64,000 nucleotides of DNA. Source: Gaeumannomyces sp. JS-464. Taxonomy: Eukaryota; Ascomycota; Sordariomycetes; Magnaporthales; Magnaporthaceae. The position numbers and the translations under genes are program-made. Position 1 is the first letter of the stretch, and each line of letters starts with the position of its first letter. The notes beneath the pieces were generated by a model that worked only from the letters and a program-made list of their open reading frames with translations, did not search any database and was not told the origin of the DNA. Positions 33,927 to 44,748 of this stretch are shown in pieces. The stretch covers positions 1,302,001-1,366,000 of the forward strand of contig NGZR01000006.1 of NCBI GenBank assembly GCA_002197995.1. The letters are read 5' to 3'.

Positions 33927-34188
33927 ATGAACGAAGTGATCACGATCTCGAGCGACGACGACGACGAGGCCGCGGGTTCGATTCCCGCCGAGGCTGGGCC
34001 GGCCTTTGACGAGGCTGCAACCCCCCCCAACGGACTGGGACGGCCTCCCCTGGACCGCCAACCCCGTAGGGTCCTTTCAACCTTTACCTTACCTACGAGG
34101 CCCTTATGCAAGCCATAGCGCCTATCTCGACGCCGAGGGGATCCAAGTAACAACCGTGCGATCGCAATCCGACTCCCAGGGGCCTTAA
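33927..34188 (+). pseudogene. MULE-1 N-terminal transposon protein, frameshifted
   Basis: It starts MNEVITISSDDDDEAAGS and matches the intact 90-aa frame at 62092-62364 in the second copy (there MNEIITISSDGDDDEAAGS, later HWDGLPWTAKP and TVVRS). Here the later part (DWDGLPWTANPVGSF, VTTVRSQSDS) lies in another frame, so at least one base was lost near 34020-34030. It either encodes a small separate protein or is the first part of the transposase before the LINE insertion point. A hydrophobic VITI followed by SSDDDDE resembles a SUMO-interaction motif (inference). Confidence 0.6.
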
Positions 34189-34210
34189 AAAGCTCGAGGC
34201 CGGGTGCCTC

Positions 34211-34223
34211 TTCCGGCCACGGC
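34211..34223 (+). repeat. LINE target-site duplication, left copy
   Basis: TTCCGGCCACGGC, repeated exactly at 40429-40441. The homologous, uninterrupted MULE-2 sequence has this stretch once (about 62392-62404, one difference). This proves that the LINE inserted inside the MULE. Confidence 0.88.
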
Positions 34224-34360
34224 ACCTTTCTCGAAATTCACCAATTCTTGGCATTGCGCTGTTAGTGCACACTGCCAAATTGCATACAAATCCTTAACAC
34301 CCGCCAATTAGCGACCCAACACCAATAACCACGCCCGCCAACGGCGCTGGCGACGGCAAC

Positions 34361-36173
34361 ATGCCGTTGCCAACAGCCCCCCCTTCGGCCAATAGGGTGG
34401 CGCGCGCCCTCCTCGTCGGCCCAACGGCCCGGAGGAACGCGTCGCTGCCACCCGGGCCCCCCCGCGCGTCAGCGCACCCGACCACGCCGTCCCCGTTGCG
34501 GAATTCGCAACACCCAACAGGGCCCGTTCAGGGCCAGGAAGGCACCCACGACGGCAGCACCGGCACAGGTGCCCCTTTCCTTTCTTTTCCCCTCCCTTCC
34601 CACCCCCGGCCTACGCGCCCACCCCTCGGGTCGGCTGCGGCGGCCGCGGAGGAAATTGTTGCGAGTTACAGCCGCAAGCAACAGCAAACGGCTTTAATTT
34701 GCACAACCCTCGCCCGCTCTATCGACGCCGGCATCGCTTCCCTCCCACTGGAGGCAATCCCCGAAGCCAACGGCTGGAAGGATTGTTTTATCAATACGCT
34801 AAACAAAGCCCTTTTCGGCCTGCCAACGCCGGCCCAAAGGGAAAGAAACCCCTACGGGGCCCCGGAACCTTACGCGCCTAACCCGCAACGCCCGCCCCCG
34901 ACCACTTACGCGGCGGCGGCCCGAACAGGGCTCCAGCAGCCCCAGCAACCCGCACAGGCTTTAAAAACCGTGCACCCCGGGAGCCCCGCCCTCCCGCCCG
35001 GCCCAAAGCCGATTTCCGGGTTTTTGTTAAAATCCCGGAGGAAAAACAGGCTTGGGCCAACCAACAAACGGGCTTTAGTATTCGCAAAGCCCTTGCCGAT
35101 AGCAGGGACCTGCCGTTTACGACAGCCGACGTCCCGGAAGCTTATCGAACCCCTACTGGGTTCGTGCTAAAAGCAAAAACGGCGGATATCCAAAGCCGGC
35201 TTTTGCAGCATCGATCCGAATTAGGCCGTTTATATAACGCCGAAAGGATCCGAAAAGCCCGAAATCTGGTTTAACTACGTGATTTCCGGATGCCCCACGT
35301 CCTTAACGAACGGCCTCGGACAAAGCGTCCCGGTATCGGAAAGCTGGTCCGGGAGGAAGTCGAAGCCCAAACAGGGCTAAAGCCAGTAAGCGTTAAGCCC
35401 TCCGGGGCCGGCGCTAATTACCAAGGGCGTATATTATGGATTATATCCTTTTACACGCGCGTAACCGGGTTTAGGCTTTGGGGGATTACGTTTTTTCACG
35501 CCGCGTACAACGACACCCGCCGGTTACGCAACATACCCCCGGCTGCCACGGCTTTCACGTGGCTCGCAACTGTGCCCGGGCCGATAGGTGCCTCCGGTGC
35601 GGGAAAGTGAACGACGGCCGGCACGCATCGCCGTGCACGGCCCTTCCGCAATGCGCAAACTGTTCGGGCCCGTACCCAGCCGACCACCCGAACTGCCCTA
35701 TAAAGCCTGTACGGGTAAACGGAGTGCTAAAGCATTTAACCCGTGGGGAAAAAGGCGCGGTTAGGAAATTAGGGGCACAAGCCTACCGGGCGGCGGTAAA
35801 AGAGGTGGAAGCCGCCGCTGCCGCCGCCACCGCCGCGGCCGCCGCGGCCGCCACCGCCAACGCCCTTCCTGCAACCGCGGTTACTACGGACAATTCCGTT
35901 GTAACCGTTACCGCTAATGCCAATCCCGCGGCCGGTACCGGTAACGCCGCTGCTTCCGTTACCCCCGCCGCCGCCGCCGTTCCTGCCGCTGCTGCCACCG
36001 CCGACGCTGCCGAGGTAAGCCCGGCAAATCCGCTGGCCCCCGAGGGCGCGGCCCGTACGGCCGGCAAGGGAAGGCACCCTGCCAAAAGGCTTAGGGTTAG
36101 TTTTAACAACCAATACGAAGTACTGGCGGATATGGAACTGGACCTCCCCGAGCCCGAAGGGCTATCGAAATAA
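34361..36173 (+). pseudogene. LINE ORF1: gag-like RNA-binding protein, broken
   Basis: It starts MPLPTAPPSANRVAR with a Pro/Ala-rich N terminus. A helical middle (ASYSRKQQQTALICTTLARS) is followed by frame changes near 35000 and 35480. The C-terminal frame carries zinc knuckles CLRCGKVNDGRHASPC and CANCSGPYPADHPNC (about 35590-35700) preceded by CHGFHVARNC, then an Ala-rich stretch and a tail ending PEPEGLSK. Zinc knuckles bind the element RNA in this family. An in-frame TAA near 35274 and the shifts make it non-functional as read. Confidence 0.75.
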
Positions 36174-36399
36174 CCGGAAACCCTGGAGGAAACCGACGGT
36201 ACCGCCGGCCAACAACCTTAGGGCCAAAGCCCCCAATACACCAACGCCGCTTTTACGTATGCCAGCAGCCAACCGGATAACAAACGCATGGCAATAGGGC
36301 CCGGCGCCCGGGGCTTCGCCCCGAACGCCGTGCTTTAACCGCCGCCCAAGCGAACGTTCGACGTAGCTGGGAGCGGGGGCTACTTTACTCCAACTATTT

Positions 36400-39300
36400 G
36401 GAGCCAAAATATCGACGTGGTGCTAATGCAGGAGCCTAGCGCGTGGAAAGGGAAGCTTATGCTTTGCACCCACCCGTCGTACGAGCTATTTACTCCGGTA
36501 AATAGCTGGCACGACCACCAAACCAGGCCTCGGGTAATAACTTACGTACGGAAGGACCCGGGGCTTCGGCCCGTAGCGGACCGGCCGGCAGGCAACACCC
36601 GGGACATCCTTTGGCTTACCGTCGCCAGGTGCACCTTCGTTAACGTATATAGGCCTCCAGGGGACCCTTCGGAACCCTCGTTGGACCTTTTACTACGTTG
36701 GCGCCCAACGGCAAAATGCATTATAGCTGGAAATTTTAACGCAGGGTCCCGGCGTGGGATCCGGTTAAGTAATAGGAATAGGGGCCAGGATATAGCCCAA
36801 TGGGCTAATACCTATAACCTCCTCCTACTTACCGACCAGGCCAACCTACGCATAACGACGGGGGCGTTTTTTTTTACCTTTTCCAACGCCCTTTAGCAAC
36901 AGCGGAAATCGACCCTTCGCTAGCAACCGATTCGGACCACCGCTCGATACGGATCGAAATTCCTAACCGCAATAACTTCGTTCCGGACTGCCGGCGTATT
37001 ACGCTAAAACGATAAACTACCGTTTTTCGCAAACGCGGTAGCAACGGGGGCCGGCAACTTGCCACCACTTACAAACCCAGGCACTGCGGAACACCTGGAT
37101 AAAGCGGCCGAAGCATTAACAAACTTATTAAAAAATGCGTTAATGGCTTTCGGCCGGGGGCCTAAAGCAAAAGAAAAGGCCAACCCTGGTAACGAAAAGT
37201 GCGCCAACGCCCAACGGGACCTTGCAAAAGCTATGGGAAACGGCGGGCCTTTTACGGCCGAAGCCCGTGCTTTAAAAGCAACGGTTCGGACGGCTAAAAA
37301 ACAGCATTGGGCCAGCGTGCTGGAGGAAATGGATTCCCCGAAAGCGCTATACCGTGCTGAAAAGTGGCATAAACTTACACCCGTTATACGGCTTCCCCGT
37401 TAAATATTAACGGGGAGGTTATAATAGCCAAAGATAAAGCGGAAGCATTAGGCCGCAAAATCCTCCGTAGGTTTACGGCGGAGGACGACTTACAAAAGGA
37501 CCCGTTATAGCAAAGGGCTACCCAAAACCGCACAACTCCCGTGGGACCCCCACGTCCTTTTAAAGGAATGCCGGAAATGCACCGTTGGCACGGCAAACAC
37601 GGCCCCGGGCGTCGATTCCCTAACGGTTAAACTACTTACAACGGCGTGGCCGGCAATAGGGGAATACGTTAAGGCTTTTTCGAGGCTTGCCTTAGGGCCG
37701 GGCACCCAGCCCTTTCCGCACAGCGGAAGTGGTTATGCTAAAAAAGCCGAATAAAACGGATTTAACGGACCCAAAATCCTACCGCCCGATAGCTTTACTC
37801 CCGTGCTTAGGGAAAGGGCTGGAGCGGCTGGTGGCTTCGCGGATGGCATCCCTCGCATTACAATACGGGCTTATAGCCCCGCAACACGCCGGGGCTACCC
37901 CGAAAAAGGCCGCCATCGATTTAACGGCATGCGTGGCCCACGAGGTGGAACGGGCCTTCCAAAAGCATAAAACGGCCGCCCTCGTTACCATGGATGTACA
38001 AGGGGCTTTCGACGCCGTACTTCGCCGGAGGCTTTTAAAGGCTTTTAAACCAAGGCTGGGATCCAACGTTAGTACGATGGGTATTATCTTTTGCAAAACA
38101 GGGTGGTTAAAGTGCGTTTGGAACGCCACGGCACCCCTTTTTCCCCGGACTGCGGGCTACCCCAAGGGTTACCGGCGTTACCGGTCCTATTTATGCTTTA
38201 TATGGCCGAAATCCTACCCAAAGCAAAAGCGATTAGGTACGGATACGCGGACGATATAGGCATTTGCGTAACGGGTAGCACTCCGGAGGAGTGCTCCCGT
38301 AAAGCAGGGGCTACGGTTACGGAAATCCTACGTTGGGGCAGGGCTAATAAGGTTGCTTTCGACCCGGGGAAGTGCGAGCTTATGCATTTTTCCAAACGGA
38401 GAAATCCCACAACCCCAGCGGTTACGGCGGAAGGCTTACCATACAACAAGCTACAGGAGCTTTACGGTGGTTAGGGGTCCTTTTCGACCAAAGGCTTAAT
38501 TTTAAAGCCCACGTGGAAAACAGGGCTGCAAAAGCCCAAAGCGTTGCCAACCACCTCCGAAGGCTTACGAATTCGATAGGGGGGATACCGGCACATTCGG
38601 TTTACAAAGCCGTTATAACGGTTATAATCCCTACGGCTTTATACGGGGCCGAGGTATGGTATAGGGTAAAACTAAACCACACCCGTAAGCCGGCACAACA
38701 GCAAATTATCCGCAAGGCCATTTAATCGATCGGGTCGATAAAGCCTTAACCGCGTCCTTAAGGCAGTGGTCCCAGCTTGGAAAACCACACCGATAAACGC
38801 ATTGCATTACGAATCCGGCATCCCAAGCGCCCAAGCGCTTTTGGAACAAGCCCGCCTCCGTTTTGCGGCCCGTATAAATACGGTTCCGGAAGAACACCCC
38901 CTGGCCGCAGCGGCCAAGCCGGCCTTTAACGCCCGAGGGCCTAGGGCAGGCTTACCCGGCAGGCTTGCAACCTTTTGCAAAGGACGGCCGGACTTCTTCC
39001 GGCTTGCACCCGCCCGGCCTACCTCCTTATAAATATACGGGGCTTACGGTGGCCATACAAGAAAAGCAAGCAGCCGCTAAAGCATTTACGGCGTGGCTTT
39101 GCACCCTCCCACCCACCGACGTTATAATATATAGCGACGGGTCCAAAGCAGAGAACGGAGCAGTTGGATACGGCTGGGTAATATACCAAGCCGGCCAACG
39201 CAAACTTTCCGGGCACGGCCGGCTGGCGCATCCCGCGGAAGTATTCGACGGCGAGGCGGAAGGGGCCCGGATGGGCCTCCGTAAAGCCGTTTGGAGCTTC

Positions 39301-39834
39301 CGCAATTGCACTTTCCACTTGTGCCTCGATAACACCTCGGCGGCCAACGGCTGTTTAAGCACGGCCCCTAATAGTTTAAAGGGGCTTTAAAAAAATCCAT
39401 TGCTTATGGATAAACACCAGGTATACGTACGCTGGTCCCCGGGCCATATGGGAATCCCCGGAAACGAAAAGGCAAACGCCGAAGCAAAGTTGGGATCGGC
39501 CCTGCCAATACCCAACATTTTAAACCAACGGTGGCCGGAGTAAAGGCTTTAGCCCGGAAAACGGCCCGGGACGCCCGGAACGCATGGTTTAAAACAACTT
39601 TCCGGATCGGTATAAGGCTATAGGCCTCCCGCCGGCACCAAACATACGCCCGAAGCGTTGCAGCTGCACCGGAGGTACTGCAACGGCTAATAGCCGCACG
39701 CACCGGTCACGGGGATTTCGACTGGTACACCGAAAGTTCCAGCACGAAGACGATAACCCGTGCCGCTGCGGAAGAAACAAATCCCCTTCCCACCCTGTAT
39801 TTTGCAGGTTGGCTAAAACGGCAAAAATAAATGG
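36400..39834 (+). pseudogene. LINE ORF2: endonuclease, reverse transcriptase, RNase H, broken
   Basis: Domains in order: an APE-type endonuclease starting QNIDVVLMQEP (about 36405) with VNVYRPPG and IAGNFNAGS, where GDFN is usual; reverse transcriptase with SYRPIALLPCLGK, VTMDVQGAFDAV and the catalytic YADD (38244-38255); RNase H with YSDGSKAENGAVGYGW (about 39132) and WSPGHMGIPGNEKAN (about 39430); then a CRCG-x-KSP-x-H-x3-C motif near 39761-39810 as in Tad1 elements. At least four frame changes (near 36890-37060, 37400-37700, 38090 and 38470) and several stops interrupt it. The D to N change in the endonuclease motif would also impair cleavage. Confidence 0.82.
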
Positions 39835-40390
39835 CCTATAGCGGACCCCTCCCCGGCTTCCGACAGGCCCGGATATTGGAAACGGCTATTTTAAAAGCCT
39901 TTCCTTTTTGCTTCGTTCGCCGAAGCTACCAATTATTACACTATCGCTGGACGATAACAACAGGGCCTAAAAAGCCCGCATACATCCTTTTCCTTATTCT
40001 CCTACACCTTTTACCTTTTTCCTTTGTACCACCAGGACTAACAGTAGGCTCGTTGGTCCCCCGCACCTCCGGCCGGGCCCTGGGGGTCCCGAGGACCTTC
40101 CAGCCTAAAACCCGGCCCCACCCCTTTACCGGCATACTCGCCGGCCGAACGCACTACTACCACCCGCAGCGCTTTACAACGCCCTGGCGTATATATATAC
40201 GCCCTACCGCCGATTGCCCGCTCACTAACAAAGCGCTGGAACGCGGCCCGACCTTCGTGTGCCTTCGGGTTTAATTCTGCTAGCCGCCGGATAGCAACAT
40301 GTAGCCTAATGTTTAGCTTAGGTAGCGCTAGCACGTCATATGCCCCTTGGGAGGCAGGACTGGTAATCCCGACTTACTAACGTTAAATAT

Positions 40391-40428
40391 ACTCACTCAC
40401 ACTCATTCACTCACTCACTCACTCACTT
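40391..40428 (+). repeat. LINE 3' tail of TCAC/CACT repeats
   Basis: About nine imperfect 4-bp units (ACTC/TCAC) directly before the right target duplication. It replaces the poly(A) tail usual for many LINEs and marks the exact 3' end. Confidence 0.8.
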
Positions 40429-40441
40429 TTCCGGCCACGGC
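40429..40441 (+). repeat. LINE target-site duplication, right copy
   Basis: TTCCGGCCACGGC, identical to 34211-34223. After it the MULE sequence resumes, colinear with MULE-2 (GCTTCCCGG.. and then the CTACGTACGG-like coding part). Confidence 0.88.
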
Positions 40442-40464
40442 CGCGGGCTTCCCGGGCCCTCCGT

Positions 40465-42538
40465 TTGCGCACAAGCACCTCCCAGATATCCAACTGCACG
40501 TACGGCTTTGTTGTGCAACGCTTTGAGGCTAACGGAAGCCTTTGGAGCGCCAAAATGACGAGTTTTACCCACCAAGGCCACGGTCGCCTCCCTTTTAACG
40601 CAATAAGGCCTTCCGTTCGCCAACAGGCCTTAGCCCTTACCAATAGGCACTGGAGGTTCCTACACCCTTTATTCGAAAACTCTACCGTCCGCACGCGATC
40701 GATATTCGACCTTTGCCGGGCCCGTTTTCCTACCGTGCCTTGGAGCCTACCAACGTTATACAAATACAGGGCGGCTTACAGGAAGGCGAAGGTTAACGGA
40801 TATAAGCCTGCCGCGGCTTTAGTGCGGGCTTTAAGCGACCCGGAGGTCGTATTTAAAGCCTTTAACCCGCCCGATTTCCTTTAGGGAGATCCAAACAACG
40901 ATTACCACCTTTGCCGGCGTTGCCTGGGCATACGAAAAAGCCGTCTTTTTCCTTCGAGCCAACCCGCACTGCCTCCAAATTAACGTTATTTACAAAACGA
41001 ACCGCAATAATATGCACCTTTTAACGGCTGTGATCCTAACTAACGAACGCACGACGATACCGGCTTTTTGGGGGCTAATAAATAACGAAACGGAGGCGAC
41101 TTTCCTTTGGCTTTTTGGTGCCTTCCGCGATTTTTTATTAGCCCTCAAGATCCCCGCCCCTAAAGTCGCCCTTACGGACTCAAATTCCCGCCTGCGCACC
41201 GGCTTTTAAGCCCGTTTTCCCCTCGCAAAAATGCAGCTTTGCGTTTATCATATAAACGCCGACGTTATCCTTTAAATAAAGAAGAAATGGAGCAAATTTG
41301 CGGCCGCGGAAGCCTTCGAGGGATCGCCTAATCAAAACTTCCAAAACGAGGCCCGGCGAGAGTTAAGGGCCGGGCCGGGCCTTAACGAAGGCGAGGCTGA
41401 TAAGGCTGACGAGGAGGATTTACGTACCCTTAACAACAGTTACCGACGGATCTGGTTTGCCTAAGGCCTAAATGCCTACCAATACGACCCTAACGAGGTT
41501 TCCCATACCCGGGCCGGCTTTTTTACCCTTTGGAAGAACGTCGTTTATGCCAGGGACCGTTAAGCGCATAAGGAAGCTATGGATAAGCTTGTAGGAAAGT
41601 TTTTTAAGCAAACGAGCTTAATTAACTATTTGCAACAAACCGTTTGGCCTTCCCGACGGCAGTGGGCTTGTTGCTATACCAAATACAACCCTAATCAAGG
41701 CGTAATTAGTACCGCCGGCGCCGAAGGGAATCACGGATCCCTTAAAACGTACGACCTTTCCTCTTGATCAACGTTGGCCCAAGTTGAACAGGCAACTCGC
41801 CTGCAAACGGGGCACAAAATCGCGGCTTTTGAGGACCGCCAACGGGCTTCCCACGCGCGCGTAAGGTGGGATTACGCCGGCCGTTCGTGGGCAGGGGCCC
41901 TCCCTTTGCGAGCGTCGTTGTGGTGCCTTGATCTCCTCGAACAGATCAACCTCCGTGCCCTATCAACGTTCCCCTCCCGCAAGCACCCAACCGGCTTAGA
42001 TATCGGCCCTTGCACCAACTCTACGCGTGCGCAATACGGCCTGCCCTGCCCCCACGAGCTTATTGCACTGCAAAGGGTTCAGCGCCGGGATCCGCAGGCC
42101 CCTGGCCTGCAGATCGCCGCCGTAGATAGCTTTTGGCTGCACCCGGGCAGTCGCTTTACGCACGACCCTTTACTGCGAGTTACAGAGCCGGTTGGGGTCA
42201 GGAAAGGCCGGCCTCCAGGCGCCGGCCCGTTCAACGAGGCGCCGGCGGCAGGGCCTCGCACCCGCGCCCGCACGGGTATACGGGCCAGCGCAAGGCGGGA
42301 TTACTCTCAACACGAACTGGGTGCCTCCCTGGATGCACGTGACGAGGCTGACGAGGGTCCGGCTCTTACTCTCGGCACTCCCCTGCCCTCAACGCCGGCC
42401 GCCCTGCCCTCAACGCCGGCCGCCCTGCCCTCAACGCCGGCCACCCTGCCTTTAAGGCTGGCTGGGAGGGCCTCCACGTTCTTTCCAGCGCCTGCGCCGG
42501 CCTCTGACGAGTTTTTTGATCCCTTTGCGAGTCCCTAG
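40465..42538 (+). pseudogene. MULE transposase, stop-ridden
   Basis: The first frame (40465-40884) carries CTYGFVVQRFEANGSLWSAK and a helical region ending NPPDFL. It matches MULE-2. The frame then changes, and one continuous frame follows from about 40913 to 42538 with the MULE catalytic core: INVIYKTNRNN at 40979-41011, HLLTAVILTNERTTIPAFWG, NETEATFLWLFGAF, KVALTDSNSRL, QLCVYHINADV, AGAEGNHGSLKTY, then a SWIM-like CTNSTRAQYGLPCPHEL (about 42013-42063). It is broken by TAA at 41207, 41273, 41462 and 41561 and a TGA at 41766. The first catalytic Asp of the D-D-E triad is Asn (AAC at 40982-40984). All four TAA are one C to T change from CAA, as RIP would make. Confidence 0.82.
42384..42446 (+). 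repeat. 21-bp tandem repeat, three copies, in the transposase tail
   Basis: Three near-identical 21-bp units (CCTGCCCTCAACGCCGGCCG type) encode LPSTPAA repeats in the C-terminal tail. The unit count may vary between copies; MULE-2 lacks a clear equivalent. Confidence 0.75.
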
Positions 42539-42763
42539 GCCCCTCTGTAGCCCTAGATAGACGGCCTCAACGCCGTCCCCCTGCACTTTTCCTATGTAAT
42601 TTGGCGGTTTAACACCGCGTTTTTGCTCGTTTATTAATAAATTGCTCGTAGCGATAACTTCTATTTGCTTCCCTTCTGTTAATTGCACGCCTGCCTGCAT
42701 TAAAGCCTGTGTTCGTTTGTGCGTGCGCGCCATAGAAAAGTCCATGCGCGCCGATATCGGGGT

Positions 42764-42809
42764 GGAGTGCGTGTGGGAGCAAAAAGGGTGCGTGCCCGGG
42801 AAGGGCCTC
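42764..42809 (-). repeat. Right terminal inverted repeat of MULE-1
   Basis: Reverse complement identical to 33769-33814 over 46 bp. Confidence 0.88.
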
Positions 42810-43193
42810 TAATTATACTAATTGATCTAACCTAGGCTTCGCTTGATCAGTACTTGTAGCTGTAACTGGGTACTCGGTCAAACCGGGAAGTAGCAGCACG
42901 CATACATAAGAGGATTCAAGAGCCTCGGCCTTTTGATAAACTCGTGAAGAGCCGCGCCGAGGGTAAGATCTGACCGTCTCGCGCAATAGACCTCCAATAT
43001 AAGTGTCTCGGTAAATGCCTATCAACCACAGACACGAAGGGTGAGTATTATGATATGAAACAATAATGTCTTGACCGCTTGGCAGATATGCTTAAAGACT
43101 CCGAGCAGCCATGACCATGTCTATCAAGGATCTATGATTGTCTACTAAATAACGAACCTCGGGGACCAGAGCTGCCGCCATCGCATCGAGCTC
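42810..43193. other. Intergenic after the transposon
   Basis: 384 bp between the MULE right end and the methyltransferase stop codon, relatively AT-rich. No feature recognised. Confidence 0.5.
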
Positions 43194-44135
43194 TTACCCG
43201 GCTTTTCTCCCCACGATGCAAACATGATCAAGCGTGTGATAGATCCCCACATCAATCTCCCTCCAGGCCTCCTCCCTCAGCCTCCCGATCCTCTCCTTGT
43301 CCCAGCCACTCCCCTCAACCCCCGTCAGCTCCTCCAAGCACCCCACGAAGCAGTCCAAGATGTTCCTGGTCGCCCTGGCCCTGAGGTCGAGCCCCGCGTC
43401 CTGCAGCCTGTCGGTCGAGAAGACGTCCTCATGCACGTCGACTAGCCCCAGCTCGCGCAGCACGTCCTCCCTCCCCACGCCAGCGGCCGGCTCGCGCATC
43501 ATGAGGCCGATGACGAGGTCTTCCTTTGCCCGGAACGGCCGCAGGCCGTCGTAGATCTCCCTACAGGCGGCGCGCGATGTCCCCGGGGCGGAGCAGTACA
43601 GGCCAAAGTTGCACGAGTCGATCCACTGCAGCCAGCCGCCGGGCCGCAGCAGCGTGGCCAGGTTGCGCACGGCGCGCGCCCACTCGGCCCGCGTGCTGGC
43701 GCTGCTGACGAAGCGGGCGGCCACCACGTCGTAGGTGCCCAGCTCGGACGCCGGGAAGAGGTCCAGCATGTCCTGGACTTTGAAGGTCACGTTGGACGGC
43801 AGCGTCCGCGGCGGCGGCAGGGCCGAGGCGGACTTGTCGTACCCGACGAGCTGGCACGTCGCGGGGAGGGTTTTGGCGACATCGAGGAGCCAGATGCCGG
43901 TGCCGCAACCTACGTCCGCAACCTTGAGGGTGGGCGAGGCGATGGGAATGTTGGGGTGGATGAGGAAGCCGAGGACTTTGGTCGTGATGTCATGTTGCTC
44001 GTCCAGTCTGTTTTTAATTTTTCCCCAATATGAGATTGTATGCTCTGATAACAACAGGGGTTTCGGAACTTGCCTTTCTGGTATTTCTTCTACCGATAGA
44101 GAGAAATCTGAACCAAGGTCTTGTGGGGCGCTCAT
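43194..44135 (-). CDS. SAM-dependent methyltransferase, class I
   Basis: An intact 313-aa frame from the ATG at 44135 (MSAPQDLGSDFSLSVEE); an upstream in-frame ATG at 44231 adds 32 unlikely residues. Motif I VADVGCGTG (residues 72-80) binds S-adenosylmethionine. VGYDKSASALPPP supplies the acidic residue after strand 2, VQDMLDLFPASELGTYDVVAARF is the motif II region, and LLRPGGWLQWIDS is motif III. This layout is shared by the LaeA/UMTA-like group and by tailoring methyltransferases of fungal secondary metabolism. No synthase gene is nearby, so the substrate is unknown. No signal peptide or membrane helix. It ends 384 bp from the MULE. Confidence 0.88.
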   Translation of the reverse strand: MSAPQDLGSDFSLSVEEIPERQVPKPLLLSEHTISYWGKIKNRLDEQHDITTKVLGFLIHPNIPIASPTLKVADVGCGTGIWLLDVAKTLPATCQLVGYDKSASALPPPRTLPSNVTFKVQDMLDLFPASELGTYDVVAARFVSSASTRAEWARAVRNLATLLRPGGWLQWIDSCNFGLYCSAPGTSRAACREIYDGLRPFRAKEDLVIGLMMREPAAGVGREDVLRELGLVDVHEDVFSTDRLQDAGLDLRARATRNILDCFVGCLEELTGVEGSGWDKERIGRLREEAWREIDVGIYHTLDHVCIVGRKAG

Positions 44136-44748
44136 GATATGCTCAAGTTGACCTGGGTTTGCTGTGTGCCAATGAGCTATCAGCCCTCGCTTCCCCTGGT
44201 GGATCGGACTCCTTTTATGCCCAAGACGCAAGCTGGGACCGCCAAAGACAAAATCTCATTACCTCATGAGATGTTGCTTTTATTTGTTGTAGCTCACCGC
44301 TATGTAGCCGCCAATGTGTGCCAAGTAGACAAATTCTTACTTGGGTATCTTTGGCGTTGGCAGACTTGCTTTTGTGGGATAGGCTGGATGAATTCGGGAG
44401 TCCTTCGCTTGTGCGGGCTGCCTGTCCAGGCTTTCCGATTGACCCCTCCGACGCTAGACCTGTTCGGCCCTAGTTTTGCTGGTTGCCGCGGGCTGCCTCA
44501 GAGAAGCCTGGTCTGGGCACTCTTGCAATTGTTCAGCTGGGCGGTGTCTGCTATGCACACGCCAACTTGGCCCGTCAGGTGATTTGCTCGGGCTTCACTT
44601 GCAGCTGGGCACCCCTCGGGCTCTGGCGGCAGAGAGTGCCTGGCCAGGCAGAGACGCGGTTAAGCCGAATACATGCAAAGCACTCGCAGCGGTTGCAACC
44701 ACGCATAACCAATCCCGTAGACGCTAGTGACCCTGCCCGCAGACCAAC
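44136..44748. other. Divergent promoter region, methyltransferase and HET gene
   Basis: 613 bp between two divergently oriented genes; both promoters must lie here. No coding or repeat feature seen. Confidence 0.5.

Larger units (their letters stand above)
34224..40428 (+). mobile_element. Tad1-like LINE (non-LTR retrotransposon), full length but degenerate
   Basis: A 6205-bp element flanked by a 13-bp target duplication. It has an ORF1 with CCHC zinc knuckles, an ORF2 with endonuclease, reverse transcriptase and RNase H and a C-terminal cysteine/histidine motif, and a 3' end made of TCAC/CACT tetranucleotide repeats instead of poly(A). EN-RT-RNase H order with gag zinc knuckles is typical of fungal Tad1-clade LINEs. 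Both ORFs are broken by several frame changes and stops, so it is not active as sequenced. Some of the single-base losses could be assembly errors. Confidence 0.88.
33769..42809 (+). mobile_element. Mutator-like (MULE) DNA transposon with a nested LINE
   Basis: Both ends carry the same 46-bp sequence in inverted orientation (33769-33814 and 42764-42809), beginning GAGGCCCTTCCCGGGCACGC, with no mismatch over that length. Inside are an N-terminal reading frame, a MULE-type transposase in pieces, and a 6.2-kb LINE. Removing the LINE and one copy of its target duplication leaves about 2.8 kb. No convincing 8-11 bp target duplication is visible outside the ends (ATTAAATAG on the left, TAATTATAC on the right). 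A deleted relative lies at 61935-63262. Perfect ends with a damaged transposase suggest fairly recent arrival followed by mutation of the coding part. Confidence 0.85.

Noticed and set aside
33972..33988. Perfect tRNA T-arm-like hairpin (GCGGG-TTCGATT-CCCGC)
   Set aside because: It lies inside the MULE coding frame, has no acceptor, D or anticodon arms around it, and MULE-2 lacks the stem.
35769..36113. Glycine-rich frame on the minus strand
   Set aside because: Shadow of the Ala-rich part of LINE ORF1.
40882..40884. TAG after NPPDFL in the MULE as a further RIP stop
   Set aside because: A frame change occurs at the same place, so the stop may be produced by an indel or be an intron border; not counted.
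33760..42820. Target-site duplication of MULE-1
   Set aside because: Flanks ATTAAATAG and TAATTATAC are both AT-rich but not identical; no duplication claimed.
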